Positions 19,605 through 29,548 of a stretch of DNA of 30,577 nt are shown here, one piece after another; within the stretch, counting starts at the first letter, position 1; every line of letters starts with the position of its first letter. Source of the DNA: Chara braunii (taxonomy: Eukaryota; Streptophyta; Charophyceae; Charales; Characeae); assembly GCA_003427395.1 (NCBI GenBank), contig BFEA01000191.1:438710-469286 (forward strand). Direction: 5' to 3'. The position numbers and the translations under genes are program-made. The notes beneath the pieces are model-generated. The model did no database searches. It had not been told where the DNA came from and saw nothing but the letters and a program-made list of their open reading frames with translations.

Positions 19605-19607
19605 AGA
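19541..19607. repeat. (GA)n microsatellite
   Basis: About 33 uninterrupted GA units with one slip near 19600. It probably lies inside the LTR or leader region of the retrotransposon. Confidence 0.95.
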
Positions 19608-20077
19608 CGTCAATACGCATCATCACTCAAAGATAGAGGAGAAAGGAGGGGGAGATGAGGGAAGAATGTCGAGAGAGAAAATGACGAGATCCGGAGAGAG
19701 GAAGTTCGGTGTTGCCGCCGTACACTCACGTCAGAGATAAAGATTCACAACCACAAAGGCGCATTCGCCGTTAATTCGGATATGGCCCCAGGCCAATCAC
19801 TCACCCAACTCCGATCATCAATCCCCATACCTGCACCGACGGTCCCTGTCGTCACGTGCTAACTCCCACCATTGCGATCGTCACCCCGCTGACGTAAACT
19901 CGGCACGACTCGCCCGGATCCCACAGTCCGTCGTGGCGATCAAGCGCGCAGCCGATCAGCCTATCGTCAGCCCGACAGGACTTTCCGACTCCCATCAAGC
20001 ACTCTGCCTAGCCACTGCTTCCCGGAAGTTGGCTCATAAGTCGAGAACGTAAGAGAGTTTTGCGGGCGCGTTTGCGG

Positions 20078-20222
20078 AATTTATAGTGGCGAGAAGGGGG
20101 GCGAGGGAAATAGAAGGCAGGGGGAAAGTTGAAGTGTAGGGAAAGAAGCAGGAGGAGAAGACTTTGAGAAGAACGCCTCGTGGAAGCCATGTTGATCCTT
20201 CGAAACTCAAGGTTCAACCAAT
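20078..20222 (-). promoter_or_regulatory. Candidate LTR promoter
   Basis: On the minus strand a CTATAAATT box (20086-20078) lies downstream of an ATTGG motif (20222-20218), about 130 bases apart. Direction and place fit an LTR promoter driving the element: the same sequence in the 5' LTR would start the genomic RNA upstream of the LTR ORF and gag. The 5' LTR copy is outside the window, so this is inference. Confidence 0.3.
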
Positions 20223-21046
20223 CAGATTCGTCGTGCAATAGGAAGATCCTATTGATCCATGCACCTGATTAGTGAGCGGGAGTTATCGAAGGATCGATCG
20301 GCGTCGTGTGCTGGACTCAGAGGGTGAGAAGAGAAAAGGCGCGAGAAGTAGCGCAAGACGGGTCTAAGATTCAGATGATCAAGAAAGGGAAATGGGCGTG
20401 CAAAAAACAAAGCGAGAGAGAAAAAAAAAAAAAAACAGTTACGAGGAGAGAGAAAGAGGAGGGAGAAAGGGAAGGGAGAAAAGGGAGGGAGCGATGCGGG
20501 GGACAAAGAGGAGAAAAACTTTTGCATGCGCGGCGCCGTCAACAAAAAGAGAGAAAAAGGCACCGAAACAGTTACAGCTTGCCTCTGTCCTAATTCAAAA
20601 ATTGAAATCACCATATCCGCGCGCAAAAAAGCGATGCGGGAAAAGAAAATCCTACGCCTATTCGTATTCGCACAAAATTCCGAGAGTTTTCCCCAACGGG
20701 ACCAAGGACATTCACATACAAAAATGAGGCGTCGAAGTTTCGCTTATCCCGGAACTCCCAACTGTCGGACCAAATTCCCAGTGCGCTCGCTAAGGCGCAC
20801 GTAATTTCCTATGTATTTTCCGAATTGCAAAAAGGAAAAGCAGAACCCGAGAATCAAAAAAGCTTCCAAAAGATGGGGGCCAAGAAATGCGGCACCCGAA
20901 ATCAAGAAAGCGAAGTGGGGTTTTTATGGGGCTGGTATGATACAAGCAAAAGAAAGGGTACGAAAGATAGCACGGGTTCGAGAGGTAGTTCTTCACATAT
21001 GTGAAGCGCAAGGGGTTCCAAAATTATGCGATCTCCTGATTGCAAG

Positions 21047-22000
21047 TCATGGCGGAGAAGGAGAGAGAGAGGGAGAGAATGAAGTGATGCATGAGGAAAT
21101 GATCCGGCCAGAGTCCATGTTGACGCCAACTTCAATTGCAATCTTCTGTGGGCTCATGCTGCTGGAATCATCGATGGTCATCCAGTTGACGCCATTATCG
21201 TCCACTGGTTCTCCGTTTGCTTTGCACCCCAATTTATCGTTGTCCGTTGAATCAGAGCGTAGGTTGACGTCATCGTCGATGGCGTGATCTTTGCGTAGCT
21301 TACTGATTCGGGCCGTTTTCCTTTGCCGATTAGATGAAGAAAGGAGGGGGAACAGTCACGTGATCTGGATGTATCTCCTAGCCGGAATGGGCCAGTAAAG
21401 TCGGTACATGGAGGGCATCTCACGGGGACGACGGGGAGGAAGTGGGGGAAGGTAGGGATTCATCCGTTCCATCGTCACCGGACGCTCCTCATATCGGATG
21501 ATCCGGTGGAAGTGAGGGAAGTGATTGCCGCTGCGAAGAAGGGAGGCGAGGTAGTCGCGATAGAAAGAGGAGAGGGTGCGAAAAAGCACCGCTCGAAAGA
21601 ACTCGAAGTGGCGACAGGCGGGGATTGTCCCCGTGGCTACGCAGTAGACTTCTACCACGTTGCATCGTTCCCATGCAGCGCTGAACAGCAGGATATGCCA
21701 GCAGAACGTGGGGGCAGCAGGCTGAAGGGATGCGTGGGGATGGACGGTAGCTAGTAGGCGGGTAGAGTAGAAGTCGCGGAAGAGATGGGGGGGGAAGGGA
21801 TGAAGGGGGAAGGTGACAGGGGTGCGGATCTGTTCGAGGGTGAGAAAATTAAGGGGTCGGCAGGATAGTGTCCGAGGACGAAGGCCTATCGCTCGCATCG
21901 GTACGTGGGCGAACTGGGGGACGGGTGGAGCTGGAGGAGGAGGGGGATCGGCTCCGTCTCCGTCGCGCGGTACTTGAGGTGGCGGCTGCAGGGTCGCCAT
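21047..22000 (-). pseudogene. Accessory ORF 2 of the retrotransposon
   Basis: From an ATG at 22000 (good context) a frame runs to 21356, where a TGA follows ACG. The same frame then stays open to 21047, so one ~317-codon gene with a CGA-to-TGA stop is likely. The product starts Pro-rich, has an aromatic/His/Arg-rich middle (FRDFYSTRLLA, CWHILLFSAAWERC, SSFYRDYLASLLRS), a PPLPPRRPRE stretch, and an Asp/Ser-rich tail after the stop (DDDVNLRSDS, TIDDSSSMS). It overlaps the end of accessory ORF 1 by ~150 bases in another frame. No signal peptide or clear membrane span is visible, so it is not env-like. Family unknown. Confidence 0.5.
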
Positions 22001-22660
22001 CTTTGGGCTTAGGTGGCTCTGGATCTCTGGTCGGATCGTTACCGATGCGCAGGCTGGCTCCGCTAGCAAACTCTAGCTGGCGCTTCCCGGTGGCGATTTC
22101 TTCGCGCTTTCGCACTGATCCTGGATCTTCCGCCTCTGTTCCCGTGCGCGTCGCTTCCTCCGGCAAGGCTTCCCACTCAGACCCGGTTTCTTCTTCCTCC
22201 TCTTCTTCTTCACTCAGCTCACCCTCCTCCGATGTTTCCTCGTCTTCGTCTTCTTCGTTGTCGTCGTCGATCACCACTTCCTCCACCCTAGGATAGAAGG
22301 CGTGAGGGATCATATCGTACGGCTTCAGATACTCCTGCCGCGACGGCAGCGTATCTTCGTCCCTGGGCTCCTCCAAGCACACCGTCCAATGAAGATACGG
22401 ATCCAATGACCGCTCGAGAACGTGCGGAGCAGGACTGTCGTCGCTCTGCGAATAGATGTTGGGCAAGAGATCGTCTGCCAATTGCACGATCGGTGCGATG
22501 AGCTCCTGTGCAATCAGCTGGCGGCACCCCGGCTGTACCGATCCAAAGAGAAAGCCAAGAAGATCGCCTTCCACGTTAGTCCTCCAAGCTTGAATGATCA
22601 GCAGCTCTGGATTTTTGATCCACTTAGGGTGCTCGCTGGTCTGCGTCCACGTCACCTGTA
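21849..22660 (-). CDS. Accessory ORF 1, probable second exon
   Basis: An open frame with no usable ATG near its start. A possible 3' splice site (AG ending at 22661) would join it in frame to the GTGAGT donor at 22902 of the upstream frame; the joined product would be ~416 residues. This part begins VTWTQTSEHPKWI, has a globular-looking region (LLGFLFGSVQPGCRQLIA, LHWTVCLEEPRDE), a long acidic run (residues coded at about 22280-22185) and an Arg/Ser/Pro-rich C-terminus (RRRRSRSPSSSSS). The acidic tract plus RS tail suggests a nuclear or nucleic-acid-associated protein. I recognise no family. Confidence 0.45.
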
Positions 22661-22902
22661 CTCTGCCCAAGCGGAAAGGCAGCTCCTCAAAAGTTTCGCG
22701 CTACAGCCGCCAATGCCCAGGATTGATAAGAGGGACTGGAAGAGGCTCGAATGAGAAGGTTAGAGAAGGATGAAGATCGAATTGCCAGAAGGTGGGGAAA
22801 AGAGAGGGGAGACCGAAGATAGACAGAGGAGCGAGAGGATCGGCGTGGTTCATTGGGGACGTGGGAAGGGGACGAGGGTGGGGATTGCAACGGGCCACTC
22901 AC
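22661..22902 (-). other. Candidate intron in accessory ORF 1
   Basis: In the minus sense it starts GTGAGT, is pyrimidine-rich over much of its length and ends ...GGGCAGAG. This donor (after codon position 1) and this acceptor keep the reading frame across the join. The nearby stronger-looking AG at 22701 does not keep frame. Length 242 bp. RNA evidence is absent. Confidence 0.35.
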
Positions 22903-23341
22903 GCGGAGAACGGCGGATGTCGCCAAGATCCGGCGCAAAGGTAGGAATGAGGTTATGCCAACGTCGGGCGAGGACGTGCTGCCACACGTTGGACACCTGC
23001 TCCGTCCACTCGCGCAACGAAGTCAAAATCGCTGTATCGTCAGTATGCCTCTGCGGATTGACCGAGCTGATGTCGCTGCTGAACGCCGCAACTGTGATCA
23101 CGTGGCTCGTTCTGGGAGCCGCTCGTCGATGAACTGCGATCACCTCCGCAAATACTATTGCGTGAGGACTCCCTTCGATTCGAAACGTGGCGGCGGCACA
23201 CACACCCCCGTCGCAGAAAAATTGCGCCAAACGCCGAAGATCCGTATTGGGCCGAGGGTGACAAACTTGCCGAATCTCTGAGAAGTGGCCACGTGGCTGC
23301 AACAACTGTTCGTCAAGAGCCCGCTCCGTGATGAAATTCAT
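22903..23341 (-). CDS. Accessory ORF 1, first exon, overlaps integrase stop
   Basis: The ATG at 23341-23339 overlaps the integrase TGA (23340-23338) as ATGA. The frame stays open to 22850, but a GTGAGT donor at 22902 suggests that coding ends there. The ~146 residues contain RGHFSEIRQVC, RRLAQFFCDGG, FVLARRWHNL-like hydrophobic/aromatic blocks and several Cys, but no motif I can name. ATGA overlaps are used for coupled termination and reinitiation in some viruses and retroelements. Here the TGA could instead be a decayed CGA, which would extend integrase by ~60 codons. Confidence 0.45.
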
Positions 23342-24780
23342 GGCGAGGTTGGAGAGGAGGACGAAGGAGAGGAGGGAGAGAGCAGGGAGAGAGTTAGATC
23401 GTCGTCATTCTCCTCGCTTTCTGAGGAAGAAGAGGGAGGAAGATCAAAAGGAGGAAGAAGACGGAGGTAGGAGGTATGCCGGACGATGGGGACAGAGCTA
23501 TGGCTGGTACTGGCCTCAGGCGCGATGCGCACCGTGTTGGCGCCGTTGGGTCCGAGCTCGACAACACGAAAGCAGCCAGAAAACATGGGAGCGAGTTTCC
23601 GGTTGCGTGCACATTTACGTACCTGCACTAGGTCCCCTAATTTATATTGATGCTGGGGCCCAACATTTCCATTCCGAGCCTCGTAGCTACGGACATGTCT
23701 ACCGTGGGCCAGTTCGGTCGTCCTTTGCTTTTTTCGAGCTAGCTTCGGGACGGCCCGTTCCATTAATTCGGTGTACCTTTTGGCCTTGGCCTTGAGGGCT
23801 GCACGCGTGTCTCTACCCCCTGCTTCGGCAATTTCTGAGTTACCCCGGTAGTCGACACAGGGGAGGCTATTAGTACAAAGTTGAAAAGGGGTAAACCTCG
23901 TGGACTCGTGAGGGGTGGCCCGGTGGATCTCGATGATCTGATATACGACCTCGGGCCACGGACGCGTGTCGTGTGCCGCTAAATTCCTACGAAGGGCGGT
24001 TTTAATCATACGGTTGGCATTCTCAGCCAACCCGTTCGACTGGGAGACGTGGGGTGCCGTATGTCGGAGCGTGACGCCCTTTCGCGCGAGCAGTTCTTCC
24101 ACCTCACCCTTGAATTCAGACCTATTGTCGGTTAGAATTTCTTCCGTATCTAGACGGGTGTAGAGGAACCGTTCGATGTACGTGGCTATTTCTGCGGCTT
24201 TTCGGGTCTTACACGGATAAATTTCGATGTACTTGGAAAAATGGTCTATTAATACTAATAGGATAGAATATTCACAGCGGTTTGGGCCAGGTGGCACGTC
24301 GATATCTGTCGTGTCCATACTGACTCGCTGGAAAGGACGCTCTACTTCCGTTGGTACTATCGTGTTTGGTCCCCGTATTGGGGCGCGATCAGCGGCACAG
24401 ACCAGACAGTTGGCGACAATGTATTTGACATCATCCCGTATATTGGACCAGAACCATCGGTTCTGGTCTATAGTTGCCTCTGTGACACGTATCGCGAAAT
24501 GAACGGCCTGTTCTTCGTGAGCAGATCGGATCTAATCATATCTCTGGAATGGATGGGGAACCGTCAACCACGAACCCGATCCGTCAGTTTTACGCTTTTC
24601 CAAATGACCGTTGATCCATCGATAGTCCTGAGATCTCTCGGTCGCCCTACGTCTATCGTGTTTGGTGAGGTAACCCAATGATAATCCCGCTAATTTCGCC
24701 AATAAAATTTTATCCGTCCAAACCTCCGCTCGTCGGTATTTTTCGTTGTATTCAGGGCCGTCCATACGGGCTGCCTCGAA
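23338..24780 (-). pseudogene. Integrase (zinc-binding and DDE core)
   Basis: Frame runs from 24780 to the TGA at 23338, with one in-frame TAG at 24532-24534. An HHCC zinc-binding domain is visible: His pair in AHEEQAVHF, Cys pair in NCLVC. It is followed by the RNase-H-fold core with first Asp in SMDTTDIDVPPG, second Asp in ILTDNRSEFKG (the usual Gly after DN is Arg) and Glu in SNGLAENANRMIK. A C-terminal SH3-like segment (YKLGDLVQVRK, LAPMFSGCFRVVELGPNG) is followed by a Ser/Pro/Glu-rich tail. No chromodomain follows. The integrase would insert the element's cDNA into host DNA. It is directly in frame with the upstream PHD-like finger. Confidence 0.93.
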
Positions 24781-25053
24781 TCAAGCCTCCGTGGGGAGTT
24801 TGTTCGTTTTACACAGGGGGCACCTCCACTCTTTGCTACTCGTCCGATATCGAACGCAGGCCCCGTGCGCACGATTGACACATGTGGCACATTCTACCCA
24901 GTCGACAAACCCGGTTTCAAAAGGATGACAGCCGACCCCATAAACCCGTGCAATGCACGTGCAAAAATAACAGAATTTATCGGGGAAGGTGGCAAAGAAA
25001 GCAGAGGACGTGAGAGGGGCAGAATTAGTAGAATGAAGGGGTTGCAGAGGCAA
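24781..25053 (-). pseudogene. PHD-like zinc finger within pol
   Basis: Between RNase H and integrase, ~90 codons encode a C4HC3 pattern: Cys28-x2-Cys31, then Trp52, Cys55-x2-Cys58-x4-His63-x2-Cys66-x11-Cys78-x2-Cys81, with Trp76 two residues before Cys78. This is the layout of a PHD finger, a fold that usually reads histone H3 tails. The finger spans about 24972-24811. It is in frame with integrase, separated only by a TGA (24781-24783) where CGA would read through. The junction to RNase H upstream is frameshifted and low in complexity. A RING or LIM-like fold is a less good fit because of the C4HC3 order. Confidence 0.7.
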
Positions 25054-25133
25054 CTCGGGTAGTCATGATGACAGAGGAAGAGAGATGGGACCGAATTGCG
25101 GAAAGGGAAGAATCAGTCGTATTGATCCTCGTG

Positions 25134-25769
25134 TCACTTACTGTTTGGACAAGATCTCCACTTGGCCGTACCGAGGTCGATCTCCTGTTCGGGTTCGTTC
25201 CACGGAATCACTTCCTCACTCTTCGGAACTTTCTCAGGCCGGTGCAATCGTGTCAGTCCGTCCGCATTCCCGAGTCTTTTGTGCTTCCGATAACGAATGT
25301 CAAAGTCCATGCTCTGCAACACCATTGCCCATCGCCCGATAATGCCCGAGTAATCCTTCGATTTCTTCAGAGCCAATGGGAGCTCATGATCAGTTACCAG
25401 GGTGAACTTTCGCCCGTACAGGTAAGCGCGAAAGTGACTGATTCCCCAGAGAGCCGCGTAGCATTCTCCTGTTGGAGCGGCGTAGTTGCGCTTGCAGGCG
25501 GGCACCGATTTGGACGCATACTCCACCACACTCTCGAGTCCGCTTGGTCCCACCTGGGCAAGGATCGCCGAAATTGCCTCTGGTTGCCAGTCAGTGATGA
25601 GAACAAAAGGTTTTTCGGGATCCGGTCTTATAAGGACCAGAGCCGAGATGAGAGCGGCCTTGAGTTTGGAAAATGCTTGATCGCACTCCGGCGTCCAGAT
25701 CAACGACTGATCTTTGCGCAACAGATTTGTGAGGGGTCCCGCAATCGCCGCGAAGCCCTTGATAAATCA
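25134..25769 (-). pseudogene. RNase H domain of pol
   Basis: Continues in the frame of the YMDD part of RT after two adjacent TGA stops (25772-25767). It has the Ty3/Gypsy RNase H landmarks: Asp in VLITDWQPEA, NYAAPTGECYA with Glu, VTDHELPLAL with Asp, and the C-terminal GNADGLTR. It degrades the RNA strand of the RNA-DNA hybrid during reverse transcription. It ends at a TGA at 25134. Confidence 0.9.
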
Positions 25770-27187
25770 TCAGTAGTACGAGGCCAGACCTAGAAAGACA
25801 CGAACTTGCGTAATAGTTGTAGGCACCGGCACATCCCTGACAGCTGCCACCTCTTGCGGCTCCGGTTGGAGTCTCTTGTTTGTCACCACGTGTTCCAAGA
25901 AGGAAATGGTGGTAAGAAAAAACTGACACTCTTCAAGCGCCACTTTGAAACCCACATCTTGTAACGCGTGCAATGCCCATTCGATGTGCTGCACGTGTCC
26001 CTCGTAGGAACTCGAGTACACCAAGATGTCATCCATGTACTGTGATGTACACAATCACGCAGTAGTTGATGATGCTCTGCGTCAAACGAGTCTTCCTTAC
26101 GAAGTTATGAAAAACCATGTTCATGGCTCGCTGGAAGGTAGTGGGGGCGTTGCAGATACCCATCGAACATCGAATCCACTGGACCACTACCACGTACCCT
26201 CGAAAAGCACAAACGCCGACGATCTTCTTCCCGAACAAGAAGATGATGGAACCCATGACGAACATCAAATTTGCTGAAAAATCGAGCACTCCCAATCGCA
26301 TCCAACAACTCGTCAATCCGGGGGAGGGGGTACACATCTTTGATCGTGATATCATTCAGCTTTCGATAATCAATGCAAATGCGAATCCCTCTGGCCTTTT
26401 TAGGCACGATTACTACGGGAAAAGACCAGGGACCTATTGCGGGTTCGATCCATCCATTAACTTCAAACTCTTTAATCCGCTGAAAAGCGGCCGCTCGTTT
26501 AGCTGGCGAGTATCGATAAGGAACGCAACTAATGGGTGGGTGGTCTCCCGTGAGAATGACATGCTCGATCACATTAGTTAAGCCGATGTCATTATCGTGT
26601 ATGCTCAATACTTCTGCGTAACCATTTAACACACAGATTAACGACTTCCGAAGTTCCGCGGGAACGTGACTCGGTAGGGTGATTGTTGATTCCCTGGAAA
26701 TCTTATGGGGCATATCGACCCAATCAACTGGTCGTTCCTGCCGATCATAGACACTAGAGAAAATTGAAATACTGGTGCGAACAGAGAAGACAGTGGTTAT
26801 CATCTGGGACTCAGCGGGGCTGATCATCTCTGTTTCTTTGGTTTCAACATCAGTCTCTGAACCAACCGAGGTCGGTTCCACAGCTAGCCCCGTTAGGTCC
26901 GTCATTTCTTGCATCAGATCAGGTACATCATTAACTGGTGCTTCCGCCTCTTGTTGAATCAAGGCGATGGTGGCTCCTGTCGTTAGTAACGATCTGGGAG
27001 GAAAAACAGAAACATCCAAATACTGTTCCGTTTGCTGATAACGCGTTCGTAAGGAGAGAGCTCCTTCGAACAAGGTGTGAGGGGGTTCCAAATCATCGGC
27101 CAGGTCAGATACTTGTAATATGGGTTTTCCGATCAGGACTGAGGGACTAACTTGGGTTATTGGAGGCGCAAGTGCGCTGTCTCCTTA
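25770..27187 (-). pseudogene. Reverse transcriptase, frameshifted
   Basis: The Ty3/Gypsy RT is spread over three frames. The N-terminal part (to about 26230) has PYRYSPAKR, EFEVNGWIEPA, PWSFPVVIVPKK, RICIDYRKLND, YPLPRIDELLD and FFSKFDVRHGF. An extra base near 26,200-26,235 shifts the frame to the segment with GICNAPTTFQRAMN. A 10-bp insertion at 26041-26050 shifts it again within the catalytic YMDD motif, which now reads YMDDILVYS in a third frame, followed by LGLASYY and two TGA stops. The upstream linker from the protease is in the same frame as the first part, with stops at 27185 and 27203. It is clearly nonfunctional. Confidence 0.95.
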
Positions 27188-28471
27188 ATCCACGTGAAAG
27201 CTTCAGGCAGTGACGGGGCACACTTGAAATTCTTCGGGAATTTCATGTTCGAAAAGTTCGACCAGACGATTCCATTCATCTTTGCTAGGCAGCTCTTCTT
27301 CGTATTCCTGTTCCCGGATTCCACTATCGACGTCAGAGGAAGAACACTCCTCGGGATTAATGTATCGAATCATCCCTATTTGGTTCGAGTTAGGGGTTCG
27401 TTTTATCGTTCGGGTGGAAATTTGCAAGGGAACAGTTTGAGGCTTTCCCCCAATTTGTGTGAGCACTAGTTGTTTCGAATCGAAATGCAATCGTGCGCCC
27501 ACCGCCATCGCCTAAGGCAATCCCAACAACACGGAATAGGAACGCACATCTATTACGAGCGCGTTGACGAGGACGTGCACTCATCCGACCTTTACAACCA
27601 CATTCTCAATAATGCCTACGATGTTCATTGCTTCCTCGTCGGCTGAGACATAATTGTTTTTGCCAAATTGAGGAAGAATGGATCCAAGTCGTCCTGTTTT
27701 TTTGACCGTATATAAGGATATGGCCACTGCAGAAGACCCGGTGTCGATAAGGGCGTTAAACGGCTTGCCCCAAACTTCACAATCACACTCCGCGCTCTTC
27801 CACAATACCGACCGTGCTCGTACGAAGTGATTTTTTTCTGCTAAAGAGATCGCTGCTATGCGTGCGGCTTCAGGTTCACCGGCTTCGGGTTCGGGCGGTG
27901 CGACTTCTTCGCTTCCTTCCTTCTTTTTCAACATTCGCTGTATGCGTTGATAGGTGAAACGCTTTTGATTTTTTTGACAGTGTTGCAAGAGTTTATCATT
28001 AGCAGCTTCAGATATGGTTAGCAAATGTCCTACTGGGATAGGAACGCGAATGTCTAATTGCTTGAGAGTTCTCAATACATCAATGTCTCCCGTTTGAAAC
28101 TGTGGACCAGAATTGGAGTCGCGATCGACCCATTCGAGATCATCCGGGGCCGATCGGATCGCTCCGATCATGCCTGCGAGATGAAGATACTCAAGTGGAT
28201 CGACCACGTCAGCAGCATCAGAGGAAAAAACTCCCGATGTCGACGCTGTTGCCATCGAGGGGGAGGGCTGTTCTGGGGCATTCGTCACGAGCTCTCCTCC
28301 CTGGGCCGTATCCATCAACGCGGCCACTCGTCCTTGATTCAGGGTCACAGGGGCCGCCGCAGGTGGGGGCTGACTACACTTTGGCTGCGGGCAGTCTCGG
28401 GCGAAATGTCTGGGCTGTTTGCAGTTAAAACACTCGATCTTTCCTGCTGGATTAGCTGGGTGAGGGAACTA
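27188..28471 (-). pseudogene. Zinc knuckle and protease
   Basis: One frame carries the gag nucleocapsid knuckle CFNC-x4-H-x4-C (28432-28391) after a Pro-rich stretch with a TAG at 28469. An aspartic protease follows, with active-site NALIDTGSSAVAIS and a C-terminal YSVLLGLP. In-frame stops are TGA 27581-27583, TAG 27512-27514 (where Trp is usual in this family) and TGA 27203-27205. The protease would cleave the Gag-Pol polyprotein. The acidic linker (EEEELP-type, DSGIREQEYEE) joins it to RT. Confidence 0.9.
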
Positions 28472-29475
28472 AGGTGCGTACCCTGGTGCAGGCGGGCAGG
28501 CAAGAGAGGAAATGTCGCAGAAGCAGGCCGAGCAGGGGACGGGTTAGGCTTGATTAGTCTGCTCATTATCTCTTCCATCCGCTCCACATGAGCGACCTGC
28601 ATTTTGATCAAGTTGCTCATCCATTCGGACTGCTTGGTAGTGGCCGTATGGATCATCTGGGCAAGATGTAAGTTGGTTATGGTTGGCGAGGAGGGTTCGG
28701 ATGAGATTCCGCTTTTGACTGTCGCGATCGGTTGATTCGTTGGGGAAGAGGAAGATGAAACAAGCGGAATGTCGGAAACGATCCCATCGGGAAGGTCATG
28801 GTCGGAGCGGGGGTAGAACCGTTCTACCGCTCGCATCCACGATCGCCTTTTAGCCGCTACATCCCGTATCATGGGCCGTATGGTATCTGTGATATCCTCG
28901 TTTCCCTAACTGATATATTTTTTTGTATCAGCCAGGTCCAGCTCCAACACTTTAGCGATGATAGCCGATAACTGGTGGATCTTCGGCGGAACCTTTTTCT
29001 GTAATTTTCCTTTCAACGTCAGACTTCGTAGGTGATCGATAAACAGATCTCGAGCGGATTTCTCGTCTCGCCCAGATTTGTCCAACGTGGTTTGAAATCG
29101 ATCCACGAAATCGGGCAATAATTCCCCTGGTCCTGGTGGCCAAGTTTTGAGCACGTACCAGGCGGCATCTTCACTGACCGTATCGAATCGGGCCAAGAAG
29201 GCTTATTTGAAAGTATTCAAATCTACCCACGTATGCTTTCTAAACCAGTCATGTGATGTATTGCGGAGTAGCAAGGTAAGAACACGGGGAAGATCACCCG
29301 CGCTGTAGCCTCGAGGTTCAATGGCTTCCAACCAAGCCTCAGGATGGGTATGGTTGGGGAAGAAAGGGAAAGCGGCAGGAATGCTAACGATCACTCTAGT
29401 ACCGTTTGCCATGGGCATGGCGGGTGCAACCGCACTAGATTGAGACCTGGTCACTCGGCGATCTCGACGAACCAC
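28345..29475 (-). pseudogene. Gag capsid-like protein
   Basis: A frame from about 29475 carries a retrotransposon-gag fold: PEAWLEAIEPRGY, WFRKHTW, a stop (TAA 29203-29205), then ARFDTVSEDAAW, ELLPDFVDRFQTTLDK and SARDLFIDHLRSLT. A TAG at 28906 and a Ser/Pro-rich segment with an MQVAHVERMEEIMS helix follow. A shift near 28500 leads into the zinc-knuckle frame. There is no ATG at 29475 (GTG); the first ATG is about 20 codons in. It would form the virus-like particle. Confidence 0.88.
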
Positions 29476-29536
29476 TTGAGGACTTCTCCTGCCTCTCGCT
29501 TGTTCGACTCACTATCATCCTTACAGACACGTGTCG

Positions 29537-29548
29537 GATCCGATACCA
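29537..29548 (-). other. Primer-binding site
   Basis: On the minus strand TGGTATCGGATC starts at 29548, directly at the edge of the long direct repeat. Its first seven bases match the complement of the initiator-Met tRNA 3' end, the commonest primer of plant LTR elements. Later bases differ, so another tRNA is possible. Confidence 0.75.

Larger units (their letters stand above)
19250..21046. other. 3' LTR inner part and untranslated region
   Basis: No gene is supported. It is strongly purine-rich on + (pyrimidine-rich in the element's sense), with a (GA)n microsatellite at 19541-19607 and further GA/AG-rich tracts at 20400-20520. Charged open frames on + are by-products of that composition. 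The LTR inner boundary and polypurine tract must lie somewhere here or just to the right; I cannot place them. Confidence 0.55.

Noticed and set aside
19373-20804. Charged + strand open frames in the GA-rich region
   Set aside because: They translate purine repeats into Arg/Glu/Lys runs, have no domain and run against the element's sense.
21047-22000. Accessory ORF 2 as an envelope gene
   Set aside because: There is no signal peptide, no long hydrophobic membrane span and no fusion-peptide-like stretch.
23338-23680. A chromodomain after the integrase core
   Set aside because: The C-terminus has an SH3-like segment and a Ser/Glu-rich tail; the aromatic-cage pattern of a chromodomain is not visible.
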